A DNA stretch of 64,000 nucleotides from JBBDWJ01 sp963824095 (GTDB lineage: Bacteria; Acidobacteriota; Terriglobia; Bryobacterales; UBA6623). The DNA is taken from NCBI GenBank assembly GCA_963824095.1, contig CAWGNS010000008.1, positions 1,364,001 through 1,428,000 of the forward strand, given 5' to 3'. Each line of letters begins with the position of its first letter. Position 1 is the first letter of the stretch. The position numbers were made by a program, and so were the translations under genes. Of this stretch, positions 8,224 through 17,390 are shown one piece after another. The notes under the pieces were generated by a model. That model did no database searches. It had not been told where the DNA came from and saw only the letters and a program-made list of their open reading frames with translations.

Positions 8224-9492
8224 ATGGCGCCCCTGAACATCGCGTGGGTTCGCTCGCAGTTTCCCTCTCTCAACGAGAAGGTGGACGGCAAGAACGCCGT
8301 GTTTTTTGACGCGCCGGGCGGCACGCAGGTGCCGCAGCGGGTCATCGAGGCGATGAGCGAATACCTGACGCGCTCCAACGCCAACACCCATGGCGCGTTC
8401 GTGACCAGCCGCCGTACCGACGAGACGATCGCCGAAGCGCACGTCGCCGCCGCCGACCTGCTGGGCTGCAATCCCGAAGAGATCGTTTTCGGGCCGAACA
8501 TGACCACGCTGACGTTCGGCATCAGCCGCGCCATCGGCCGCGAGCTCGAGCCGGGCGACGAGATTGTGGTGACCTACCTGGACCACGACGCCGACGTCGC
8601 GCCGTGGCGCGCGCTCGAGGAGCTCGGCGCGGTGGTTCGGGCCGTGGACATCCGCGTCGACGATTGCACGCTCGACATGGAGAGTTTCCGCCGGCAGCTC
8701 TCCCCGCGCACCAGGCTGGTCGCCACCGGCTACGCTTCGAACGCCGTCGGCACGATCAACGACGTGCGCACGATCGTGCGGGAGGCGCATCGCGTCGGAG
8801 CGCTGGCATTCGTCGACGCCGTGCACTATGCGCCGCATGGGCCGATCGACGTCGGCGAGCTGGACTGCGATTTTTTGGCCTGCTCGGCCTACAAGTTTTT
8901 TGGGCCGCACCTGGGCGTGCTCTATGGCAAGGCCGAGCACCTCAAGCGGCTGCGGCCCTACAAGGTGCGCCCAGCGTCGGACGAGATCCCCTGGCGCTGG
9001 GAAACCGGCACGCAAAACCACGAGGGGCTGGCGGGCCTGATCGCCGCGCTGAATTACCTCGACGAGTTGGGTCGGCGCTATCCACCCGACAGCGCGCCGC
9101 AGCCCGCCGAGGGCCGCAAGGGCCGGCGCCAGGCGCTGCTCAACGCGATGCACACGATCCAACGCTACGAGCGCTGGATGGCCGAACACCTGGTGCTGGG
9201 GTTGCTCGAAATCCCCGGTGTGCAGTTCTATGGGATTCGGGAAACGCCTCGCTTCGATAGCCGTACACCGACGGTGGCGATCCGGTTGGGCGACGTTCAC
9301 CCGCGCGCCGTGGCGGAATATCTGGGGAACAACGGCATCTTCGTGTGGGACGGCAACTATTACGCCCTCAGCGTGACCGAGCGGCTTGGCGTCGAAGAGA
9401 CCGGCGGCATGGTGCGTATCGGCCTGGTGCACTACAACACCGTGCAAGAGGTCGACCGGCTGCTCGCGGCGCTGCGGCAGTTTCCCCACTAG
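8224..9492 (+). CDS. Cysteine desulfurase-like aminotransferase class V protein
   Basis: PLP enzyme of fold type I, aminotransferase class V (422 aa), of the subfamily often annotated 'cysteine desulfurase-like protein'. Family signs: FFDAPGGTQVP near the N-terminus, the substrate/PLP segment NTHGAF at 58-63, HYAPHGPIDV before the PLP lysine, and Lys224 in SAYKFFGPH. Unlike true SufS/IscS no active-site cysteine loop is evident towards the C-terminus (the segment around 340-380 lacks the usual RxGxxCAxP), so a sulfur-transfer role is uncertain. It stands alone and divergent from apbE. The ATG has no strong ribosome site; I kept it because the family N-terminus begins a few residues later. Confidence 0.8.
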   Translation: MAPLNIAWVRSQFPSLNEKVDGKNAVFFDAPGGTQVPQRVIEAMSEYLTRSNANTHGAFVTSRRTDETIAEAHVAAADLLGCNPEEIVFGPNMTTLTFGISRAIGRELEPGDEIVVTYLDHDADVAPWRALEELGAVVRAVDIRVDDCTLDMESFRRQLSPRTRLVATGYASNAVGTINDVRTIVREAHRVGALAFVDAVHYAPHGPIDVGELDCDFLACSAYKFFGPHLGVLYGKAEHLKRLRPYKVRPASDEIPWRWETGTQNHEGLAGLIAALNYLDELGRRYPPDSAPQPAEGRKGRRQALLNAMHTIQRYERWMAEHLVLGLLEIPGVQFYGIRETPRFDSRTPTVAIRLGDVHPRAVAEYLGNNGIFVWDGNYYALSVTERLGVEETGGMVRIGLVHYNTVQEVDRLLAALRQFPH

Positions 9493-9737
9493 CGCTGTTT
9501 TTCGCGCGCGCCCTCGTGGCGGCGACTTTGCGGCGTCTGGCGTGCCCGCACGCTTCCGGGTGCGGCGCTGATGTTGCGGTTCGTACAGCGGAGAGGGGCC
9601 ACCGGGATGCCCGTCGGGAGTGGTCTGCCACGGAGCGGCTCTTTGGCATTAGAATGATATACGCTGCAGTACGGCAGCGTGGCAGCGTTTTGCCCCGAGC
9701 AAGCCCGCCCCCAGCATCATCTTCTCAGGAGGTCTCC

Positions 9738-10868
9738 ATGAGCCAAATCAACCGGCGCCACTTTTTCCTTGGCGCCGCGGCCGCCGCTGCAGCAACGCAG
9801 TCGCGCGCCAGCGCCCAAAGCGCCAACGAAACAGTCCGCGCCGCCTTCATCGGCGTCGGCGGGCGTGGCAGCACCCTGCTGCGTCATACCTTGGTCGAAC
9901 CCAACGTCAAAGTCGTGGCGCTCTGCGATCTGAAGCCCGATCGCCTCGATAAAGCGGCCAGCGCGGCGGCCCGCGACAACCCCAAGACTTTCAGCGACTA
10001 TCACAAGCTGCTCGAGCAGAAAGACATCGACGCGGTCTACATCGCTACCCCGTGCTACCTGCACGTCGAGATGGCGATCGCCGCAATCCAGGCCGGCAAG
10101 CACGTTTACTCGGAGAAGCCGGCGGGAATCACGCCGGAATCGATCGGCAAACTGGTCAAGGTCGTTCGCGGCGCCAAGACGGTCTACCAGGTCGGCCAGC
10201 AGATGCGCTCGATGCCCAACCTCGCCGACGCGATCAAACGCGTACACAACGGCGATTTCGGCAAGGTCGTCATGGTTCAGGCCGTGCGGACCTCCTCCGA
10301 CGACCTCGACCACAACGCCAGCTCGTCCGACTGGTTCTTCGACGCCAGCCGCTCGGGCGATGTGATCGTCGAAATGTCGGTCCACAACCTGGACGTCTGC
10401 AACTGGGTGATCGATTCCCACCCGGCATGGTCGGCGGGAGTCGGCGGCACGCTGGTGTGGCCGAACGACCCTCCAGGGCGCACCAACATGGACGGCTATT
10501 CGCTCACCTACGAATATGCCAACGGCGTGAAGATGTCCTATAGCCAGCTATTCTTCCACCCGCGCACGCTGCCGGGCGGCGGGCAATACGTTCACGTCTA
10601 TACGGACAAGGGCGCCGTCGATTTGCTGGAAGGAACCTACCACGAGCGAGCGCGCGGCGCTCAGCCGGTGCAGTTCGGTAAGGCCGACAACGAGAACACC
10701 CCGCGCGACGCGCACATCCAGGCGTTCTACGAGGCGATTCGGACCGGCAGTAAGCCGGCCGCCGATATTACCATCGGGGCGACGGCTGCCCTCACGGCGA
10801 TCCTCGGGCGCGAGGCGATCTACCACCAGCAGATGATGCATTGGCGGGACTTCAACGTCGAGGTCTAG
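9738..10868 (+). CDS. Tat-exported Gfo/Idh/MocA family oxidoreductase
   Basis: Exported NAD(P)-dependent oxidoreductase (376 aa). The start is fixed by AGGAGG at 9727-9732, five bases before the ATG; a much longer open frame upstream is a shadow. The Tat motif INRRHFFLG (Arg6-Arg7) is followed by a run of alanines and an AQS-type cleavage region near residue 28. Rossmann loop GVGGRG (39-44), EKP at 126-128, and a C-terminal domain with SVHNLDVCNWV, the H/D-bearing substrate segment of the family. It is followed by a strong intrinsic terminator, so it is a single-gene unit. Confidence 0.9.
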   Translation: MSQINRRHFFLGAAAAAAATQSRASAQSANETVRAAFIGVGGRGSTLLRHTLVEPNVKVVALCDLKPDRLDKAASAAARDNPKTFSDYHKLLEQKDIDAVYIATPCYLHVEMAIAAIQAGKHVYSEKPAGITPESIGKLVKVVRGAKTVYQVGQQMRSMPNLADAIKRVHNGDFGKVVMVQAVRTSSDDLDHNASSSDWFFDASRSGDVIVEMSVHNLDVCNWVIDSHPAWSAGVGGTLVWPNDPPGRTNMDGYSLTYEYANGVKMSYSQLFFHPRTLPGGGQYVHVYTDKGAVDLLEGTYHERARGAQPVQFGKADNENTPRDAHIQAFYEAIRTGSKPAADITIGATAALTAILGREAIYHQQMMHWRDFNVEV

Positions 10869-10887
10869 GTCTTTCCGCAGATTCAAG

Positions 10888-10936
10888 CCGGGTGTGGCGC
10901 AGAGGGAAGCCTTCTCTCTGACCACACCCGGTTTTT
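10888..10936 (+). terminator. Rho-independent terminator of the oxidoreductase gene
   Basis: A perfect 10-base stem CCGGGTGTGG (10888-10897) / CCACACCCGG (10922-10931) followed by TTTTT. It starts 20 bases after the stop codon. The 24-base loop can form a weaker inner hairpin. One of the clearest terminators in the window. Confidence 0.88.
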
Positions 10937-11036
10937 CGTTGGCCGCGTGACTCCAACACGCCACTGACTTCGACGGACCGCGCTGGGCTGCGACGGCTAT
11001 TGCGCAACGGGCCCTTTTGTCCGCCGGCGGCGGCCG

Positions 11037-12104
<1,068 letters not shown>

Positions 12105-12253
12105 GTTGGTTCTTTGATTCGGGTCGGCGGTGAGCGTCCCCGGGGTTGTTTTGACCGAGCACGTCGGTTCCGATGTCCATTATAGGGGGGCGGGCGGTGG
12201 CTGTAGTGGGCGGACGAGGTTGGGGGAAGCGGGCCTCGCGGCTTTCGCCGCTC

Positions 12254-12280
12254 GGGACAGGCGGGAGCGCCTGTCTCTGC
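12254..12280. repeat. Short palindromic repeat, family C
   Basis: Hairpin-forming unit GGGACAGGCGGGAGCGCCTG followed by TCTCTGC. Further copies at 18769-18795, 40570-40593, 52302-52328 and 55593-55618. All lie between genes. Confidence 0.65.
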
Positions 12281-12296
12281 TTGCGCGCGGGCCGTT

Positions 12297-13403
12297 CTAG
12301 CCGAGGAACTGCTCGAAGACTTCGTTCGAGAACATCACGCCCTGGGCGGTGAGGTGCAGCCGGCCCTCGGGGGTCCAGGCGAGCCAGCCTTGCCCGGTCA
12401 GCTTCTCGATCGACTCCCGATAGGGGGCCAGTTCCGCCGCGCTCGGCTGAATTCCGGCGATCTGGCGCAGGCCCGTGAAAAACCTTTCCTGCAAGCGGCG
12501 CGCCGGGTCCACCGGCTCGGTTTCGCGCCGGACGCCGCGGCGATGGCGGGTCCGGTCGATGTATTCCGCCGGGGACTCGACGTTGCCCCAGCGCCGCTCG
12601 CCATCGAAGGAGTGGGCGTCCGCACCAAAACCCAGGTAGGGCTGCATATTCCAGTACTTGAGGTTGTGGAGCGACTCGCAGCCGGGGCGGGCGAAGTTCG
12701 AAATCTCGTATTGCGCGACCGGGACCTCGCGCAGCCGCTCGATCGCCCGCAGATAGAAATCGGCGATGTCGTCTTCGCTGGGGACCGCCCGCGCCCCATA
12801 GCGGCGGCCTCCGGAGCGCAACTCTTCGCCCAGGCGGCTCTCATCGTCCACCTCGAGCATGTAGACCGACACGTGCGGCGGGCCGAGGCGCGCCAGCCAG
12901 TCGAGCGAAATCTCCCAGGTTTCCGCGGTTTCATGCGCCAGCCCGGAGATCAGGTCGATGTTGATGTTGGTGATGCCCGCGCGGGCCAGCAGCTCGACCT
13001 CGGCGGCGACCTGCTCGGGTTTGTGGCGGCGTCCCGCGGCGCTGGCGACTTTCGGGACGAACGACTGCACCCCCAGACTCACGCGGTTGATCCCGAGGCT
13101 CGCCCAGACTTCGGCTTTTTGCGGGCTGATTGTTCCCGGCGCGGCCTCGATGGTAGCCTCACGCCAGCGGCCCACCGGCAGCGCTTCGAGAATCCGCCGC
13201 AAATCTTCCCCTTCGAGCAGGCTGGGCGTGCCCCCGCCTAGGTAGAGCGTGTCGGGCTCGGAGGGGAAGGCCGCGCCGCGGATCTCCTCACGTACACTTT
13301 CGATATAGGGGTCGATCAGGTCCCGGGGGAACACGCCCGAGGCGAAGTTGCAGTAGGTGCACTTCTGCGAGCAGAAGGGGAACGAGATGTAAATTCCCGT
13401 CAC
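12297..13403 (-). CDS. hemW: Radical SAM protein HemW (heme chaperone, coproporphyrinogen-oxidase-like)
   Basis: Radical SAM enzyme of the HemN/HemW group, 368 aa from the GTG chosen here (typical HemW about 380). The N-terminus VTGIYISFPFC leads straight into the iron-sulfur motif CSQKCTYCNF (Cys11, Cys15, Cys18), the CX3CX2C pattern of HemW. The longer open frame upstream contains one of the dispersed palindromes and no family sequence. GGGTPSLL follows at about 68-75 and a HemN C-terminal domain ends the protein. HemW is thought to deliver heme to respiratory proteins rather than to oxidise coproporphyrinogen (family knowledge). It is divergent from bshC. Confidence 0.88.
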   Translation of the reverse strand: MTGIYISFPFCSQKCTYCNFASGVFPRDLIDPYIESVREEIRGAAFPSEPDTLYLGGGTPSLLEGEDLRRILEALPVGRWREATIEAAPGTISPQKAEVWASLGINRVSLGVQSFVPKVASAAGRRHKPEQVAAEVELLARAGITNINIDLISGLAHETAETWEISLDWLARLGPPHVSVYMLEVDDESRLGEELRSGGRRYGARAVPSEDDIADFYLRAIERLREVPVAQYEISNFARPGCESLHNLKYWNMQPYLGFGADAHSFDGERRWGNVESPAEYIDRTRHRRGVRRETEPVDPARRLQERFFTGLRQIAGIQPSAAELAPYRESIEKLTGQGWLAWTPEGRLHLTAQGVMFSNEVFEQFLG

Positions 13404-13819
13404 GGTGTTGGAAACAGATCCGTCGGCCGTTCGAGCGAGAATCGGTACCTGGCGCGGCGCCCGCTGACGTGGCACAGGCAATCCTGCCTGTGCTGGATCC
13501 TGCGCTTTTTCGCGGCCCCGGGCCCTAAATCGACGAGAAAGCACGGCTCGCGGAGCGAACAAACTCAGACGGCAAGCCCGCTGGCCGGCTGCATTCAGGA
13601 TATCAACCGCACGCGGGATATTTCGCCTGCTTGCCCCGTTGTAACCATGGATCCAACCGCCGCCGGGCCCCCAAAACCGATTCTGGTATTCTGATCGATT
13701 GGGCTTGGTGGAATCGCTTCCCGTTGCTTTCGCGGACGGCGGCAAGTGGGTTCGTTCGATCTCGACGCCCACCCGGGGCAACCGCGTCTGACCAAGGGAC
13801 CGCAACGACAACCGATATC
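13404..13819. other. Divergent intergenic region between hemW and bshC
   Basis: 416 bases without a convincing gene. At 13471-13493 it carries a short palindrome (GGCACAGGCAATCCTGCCTG, family D). The rest presumably holds the two divergent promoters, none of which is clear by eye. Confidence 0.5.
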
Positions 13820-15421
13820 ATGAGCGGCGCCTGTATCCGGCACAGCGAAATCCCGGCTTCGACGCCGCTTTTCCTCGATTACGTCTACGAATTCCCGCGG
13901 ACCAGCGCGTTTTACCGGTATCCGCCCGCCTTGTCGGCGGTGCCCGAGGCGATCGCGGAGTTGAAATTCGACCGCGCGCGGCACGAAGCCTTGGTGGCCG
14001 CGCTGGCCGAGCAAAACGCAACCGCCGGAGGGGCCACCGCGGCGAATCTGGAGCGGCTGCGGGACCCCAACACGGTGGTCGTGGTGACCGGCCAGCAGGT
14101 CGGCCTGCACGGCGGCCCGGTCTTCGCGATCTACAAGGCGCTCACCGCCGCGCGCCTGGCCGCGCACCTCACCTCGCAGGGAATTTCCGCGGTTCCCGTC
14201 TTCTGGCTGGCGACCGAAGACCATGACTTGGCCGAAGTCGACCATGTCTGGACCTTCGATGGGTCGCGGGAACCCGTCCGTTTACAGGCGGCCACCGACG
14301 GCCAGCCCAATCAGCCGGTTGGCGGCGTGGCGGTTACCGACGCCGCAATCGCGGACCTGCGCAACGCGCTGGCTGGACTGCCTTTCGGCGACGAAGTCAC
14401 GGAGATCGCGGCGCAGGCCTACGGTAACCCCAGCACGTTCGGATCGGGCTTCGCGGCCCTGTTCCGCAAGCTGCTGGGCGACTATGGGTTACTGCACCTC
14501 GACCCACTGCGGCCGGCGGTGCGGCGCCTGGCCGAGCCTCTGGTACGCACCGCGATCGAGCAAAGCCCCGCATTGATCGAAGGCCTGATCGAGCGCGGCC
14601 ATGAGTTGGAACAGGCCGGCTACCACACCCAGGTTCACGTTGCCGCCGACACCTCGTTGATCTTCGTGATCGAAGACGGCAAACGGATCGCCCTGCGCCG
14701 TTCCGGGGATACCTACAAGGGCGGCGGCCGCAGTTATTCGACGCAGGAACTGCTGGCGCGGCTGGGCGAGCGGCCGCAGGATTTTTCGCCGAACGCGCTG
14801 CTGCGCCCGGTGGTACAAGACTTCCTGCTGCCGACGGCGGTCTATGTCGGCGGACCGGCGGAGTTAGCCTATCTGGCGCAGGCCGAAACGGTGTACGCGC
14901 GATTGCTGGGGCGCATGCCGGTGGTGGTGCCCCGCGCGTCGTTCTCGATTGTCGATCAGCGCGCGCGGAAGCTGCTCGACCGCTACGGGCTGGGCCTCAC
15001 CGGCTGTTTCGCCGGCTCCGAGGCCGTGCGCGCCAGGATCGCCGAGCGGCTCGTGCCGCCGCAGCTCCAGCAAACGTTCGCCCAGGGCGAGACGCAACTC
15101 GAGCGGACCCTGAGCGCGGTGGCGGCGCAACTCGACGGCTTCGACCCGACGCTGTCGGACGCGCTGGAAGGCTCGCGCCGCAAGATTCGCTACCAGTTCC
15201 ACAAGATTCGCGCCAAGGCCGCCCGCGAGAGCCTGCGCCGCGACGAGCGCGCCGGCGACGAAGCCGCTTATCTTTCGCGATCGCTGTTCCCCCAGGAAAC
15301 CCTGCAGGAGCGCGTCTATTCGGCGCTACCGTTCCTCGCCGCCCATGGCCTCGATCTGGTCGACCGCATCTACGACGCCATCAACCCGGACTGCCACGAC
15401 CACCAGGTGCTGAGCGTCTAG
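13820..15421 (+). CDS. bshC: Putative cysteine ligase BshC (bacillithiol biosynthesis)
   Basis: Adds cysteine to glucosaminyl-malate in the last step of bacillithiol synthesis (family knowledge). 533 aa from the ATG used here, the family length. Clear BshC hallmarks: VVVTGQQVGLHGGP (87-100), FWLATEDHDLAEVDH (128-142), a central LRPVVQDFLLPTAVYVGGPAELAYLAQ-type core (positions 330-356), a coiled-coil segment near 430-490, and a C-terminus ending in HQVLSV. A 63-codon upstream extension of the frame was dropped because it has no family content. bshA and bshB are not in the window. Together with the mycoredoxin-like gene near 57 kb it points to low-molecular-weight thiol chemistry. Confidence 0.93.
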   Translation: MSGACIRHSEIPASTPLFLDYVYEFPRTSAFYRYPPALSAVPEAIAELKFDRARHEALVAALAEQNATAGGATAANLERLRDPNTVVVVTGQQVGLHGGPVFAIYKALTAARLAAHLTSQGISAVPVFWLATEDHDLAEVDHVWTFDGSREPVRLQAATDGQPNQPVGGVAVTDAAIADLRNALAGLPFGDEVTEIAAQAYGNPSTFGSGFAALFRKLLGDYGLLHLDPLRPAVRRLAEPLVRTAIEQSPALIEGLIERGHELEQAGYHTQVHVAADTSLIFVIEDGKRIALRRSGDTYKGGGRSYSTQELLARLGERPQDFSPNALLRPVVQDFLLPTAVYVGGPAELAYLAQAETVYARLLGRMPVVVPRASFSIVDQRARKLLDRYGLGLTGCFAGSEAVRARIAERLVPPQLQQTFAQGETQLERTLSAVAAQLDGFDPTLSDALEGSRRKIRYQFHKIRAKAARESLRRDERAGDEAAYLSRSLFPQETLQERVYSALPFLAAHGLDLVDRIYDAINPDCHDHQVLSV

Positions 15422-15462
15422 CCCTCAAGGGAACTTCCCCCGGAGCGGTAGGCCGCCAACGC

Positions 15463-15618
15463 CACTCAGAGCCGCAGGCGTGAGCCTGCGCTGGGATGCC
15501 AGGGACGTTTCGGCGGTGCCGAGGGACGATCAAGGTTCACGAAAACAGAGGCCGTCGGTCAACGGCGGTTGGCCTCCCTGGCCGCCCAGCGCGGGCTGAC
15601 GCCCGCGGCTCTGAGTGG
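15463..15618. repeat. Inverted pair of repeat family A (REPIN-like)
   Basis: Left arm 15463-15494 begins CACTCAGAGCCGCAGGCGTG; right arm 15587-15618 ends CCCGCGGCTCTGAGTGG. Each arm has its own small hairpin (for example GCGGGCTGACGCCCGC), and the two arms face each other with GAG/CTC termini outward. The 156-base unit lies between bshC and the zinc-ribbon gene. The remaining part of this 409-base gap shows no gene. See the four further pairs at 24129, 25911, 57611 and 63100. Confidence 0.8.
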
Positions 15619-15815
15619 CTCATGCCCGCCGCTTTAGGCCCCTGGGCTGGCCTCTTTCGAGTGGTTGGCAGTCCCCGCACGACTTTTTCGGCGGCCTCTG
15701 CTAGGCTGTACTCTCCCTGAGGCAGACGTGTTCCGCATCGGTCATACGCCTTAGTGGGGTCTGTTGCGGCACGTCGGAGGGGAACACCGCCTGACCTGTT
15801 CTCGTATGCCTCGTC

Positions 15816-15821
15816 AGGAGG
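15816..15821 (+). promoter_or_regulatory. Ribosome binding site pointing to a TTG start
   Basis: AGGAGG abuts the ATG at 15822 with no spacer, which is unusable, but stands nine bases from TTG at 15831. That TTG yields the standard zinc-ribbon opening MPYCTQCG. Confidence 0.65.
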
Positions 15822-15830
15822 ATGTGGAAC

Positions 15831-16280
15831 TTGCCCTACTGCACTCAGTGCGGCGCGGAAGTCACGGAGTTCGACCGCTTTTGCCGGCGCTGCGGAAGTT
15901 CGCAGCCGGTCAGCGGTCCTTCCGGGCAACGCAAGCCGGCGGCGGGCAGCGTCAGCCCGCGCGCGGCGTCGATCCTATGCTACGTCCCGTGGATGGGCTG
16001 GATCGCGTCGCTCTACGTGCTGGCCACCGACCGCTTCCGGACCGAACTGGAAGCGCGGTTCCACGCGTACCAGGGCCTGTATTTGTTCGTTGCCTGGATG
16101 CTTGTGCACTACGTGGTCGGCTTCTGGCAGCACTTCCTCCCCGGTCCGAACCTGCCCTTCGACAAGCTGCTGGAGTTCCTGATTTTGATTCTTTGGATCG
16201 TGATGCTGGTGAAAACCAGTAAGGGCGAGCGTTTCTCGATCCCGGTGGTGGGAGAGTTGGCCGAGCGGTCGCTTTCGTGA
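15831..16280 (+). CDS. Zinc-ribbon membrane protein (DUF4870-like)
   Basis: A 149-aa protein. A zinc ribbon at the N-terminus (Cys4, Cys7, Cys18, Cys21 in CTQCG ... CRRCG) is joined by a Pro/Ser linker to a membrane domain with about three hydrophobic segments (residues 47-65, 82-103, 118-135), including FHAYQGLYLFVAWM, the signature stretch of DUF4870-like proteins. The function of this family is unknown. I chose TTG over the ATG three codons upstream because the AGGAGG ribosome site touches that ATG, and because related proteins begin MxYCxxCG. Confidence 0.78.
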   Translation: MPYCTQCGAEVTEFDRFCRRCGSSQPVSGPSGQRKPAAGSVSPRAASILCYVPWMGWIASLYVLATDRFRTELEARFHAYQGLYLFVAWMLVHYVVGFWQHFLPGPNLPFDKLLEFLILILWIVMLVKTSKGERFSIPVVGELAERSLS

Positions 16281-16410
16281 GGACAGACCCGGCGGGCAAC
16301 GGCCGAAAAATCCGGGCGCGGCTCGTTCGCGAGGTGCAAAACCCATATTGCTCGACGCGTTCCCGTCGCGGCGCCTGGCTGCTGATGCCCCTGCCTGCTG
16401 ATACCCCTAG

Positions 16411-17292
16411 CTAGCTGCTGATACCATGGAGGGCCCCGGCGATCTGGCTTTTTGCATCCTCGCCGGCGGGAACGAACGGCAACCGCGGATTTCCCCCGTA
16501 GTAGCCCCGCAAATCCATCGCATACTTCAACCCGGCGACGCCGTATCGGGAACTCACCGCTTCCGCGGCGGCTTGGGCGCGTTGCTGCAACTCCTCGGCG
16601 CTGGCGAGTTCGCGCGTGCGCACGGCCTCATCGATCGAAAGGCAGAAGAACGGCGCGGCGTTGGCGAGCGCGGGAACGGCGCCGACCGCCCCGGCCGAGA
16701 GCCCCGCAAAGAGCAACGTGTCTGCGCCGGCGAGCACCTGAAATTCCGGGGCCGCATGGTCGAGAAGGTGCTGCAGCGACCCGGGGTCCTCGGACGATTC
16801 GATCACGCCGACAATCGCGGGGTGCCGCGCCAGCAGCAGGATCGTCTCGGCGCTCAGGCGCACGCCCGTGCCCTCCGTGGGGTTGTCGATCACAACCGGC
16901 ATCTTTGCCTGGTCAGCCACGGTCCGAAAAAACAGCGCCTGCGTCTTGGGATCTTCGACCCACGGCCGAGGGTGCTGCGGAGGCTCGACCACTCCCGCCG
17001 CGTAGCCAAGCTCGCGGGCGCAATCCAGAGCCCGCACCGCCTCGCGGACGCCATCAAGCGACACGCCCGCCAGCAGCAGCTTGCCGCCGGCCGATTGTGC
17101 CGCTTCCTCCCACAACTTGCTCTTTTCTTCGAGCGACAGCGTCCGGCCCTCGCCGCAGGCCGAGCCCACCAGATATCCGGCAACCTGGGTGCGGTTCCAG
17201 CGCGAGAGGTTGTAGTGAATCTTGGGCACATAGAGCTCGCCGCGGTGGTCGAACGGCGTAGCCATCGGAACGAAGATGCCGTGAAGTTTCAT
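16411..17292 (-). CDS. DapA-fold protein lacking catalytic Tyr and Lys
   Basis: Member of the dihydrodipicolinate synthase / N-acetylneuraminate lyase superfamily by overall sequence (293 aa, usual length). The N-terminal KLHGIFVPMATPF and the GSACGEGRTLSLEEK segment (43-57, equivalent of GTTGE..L) match. The strand carrying the catalytic tyrosine reads MPVVIDNPTEGTG (Asp136 where Tyr is expected), and the strand with the Schiff-base lysine reads IVGVIESSEDPG (Ile164 in place of Lys). Class I aldolase chemistry is therefore not expected from this sequence. The start ATG is the one before KLHGIF; upstream in-frame ATGs are less likely. It is divergent from selD, 98 bases apart. Confidence 0.78.
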   Translation of the reverse strand: MKLHGIFVPMATPFDHRGELYVPKIHYNLSRWNRTQVAGYLVGSACGEGRTLSLEEKSKLWEEAAQSAGGKLLLAGVSLDGVREAVRALDCARELGYAAGVVEPPQHPRPWVEDPKTQALFFRTVADQAKMPVVIDNPTEGTGVRLSAETILLLARHPAIVGVIESSEDPGSLQHLLDHAAPEFQVLAGADTLLFAGLSAGAVGAVPALANAAPFFCLSIDEAVRTRELASAEELQQRAQAAAEAVSSRYGVAGLKYAMDLRGYYGGNPRLPFVPAGEDAKSQIAGALHGISS

Positions 17293-17320
17293 AGAGCGAA
17301 TTTCCATTGTAGCGGCGCAT

Positions 17321-17363
17321 GGCACGAACAATCCTGTCTCTGCCGGGCAATCCTGCCTGTGCC
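17321..17363. repeat. Tandem family D palindromes in the dapA-like/selD divergent region
   Basis: Two adjacent imperfect palindromes, each built on CAATCCTG(T/C)CTG, lie only 28-70 bases upstream of the selD ATG. Other copies: 13471-13493, 22926-22950, 40398-40420, 40615-40640. Confidence 0.65.
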
Positions 17364-17390
17364 CCGCGAGTCCCTGACATAATGAACCCT

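Noticed and set aside
9345..9737. N-terminal extension of the fourth oxidoreductase reading frame
   Set aside because: Overlaps the cysteine-desulfurase-like gene in another frame; AGGAGG and the Tat motif fix the start at 9738.
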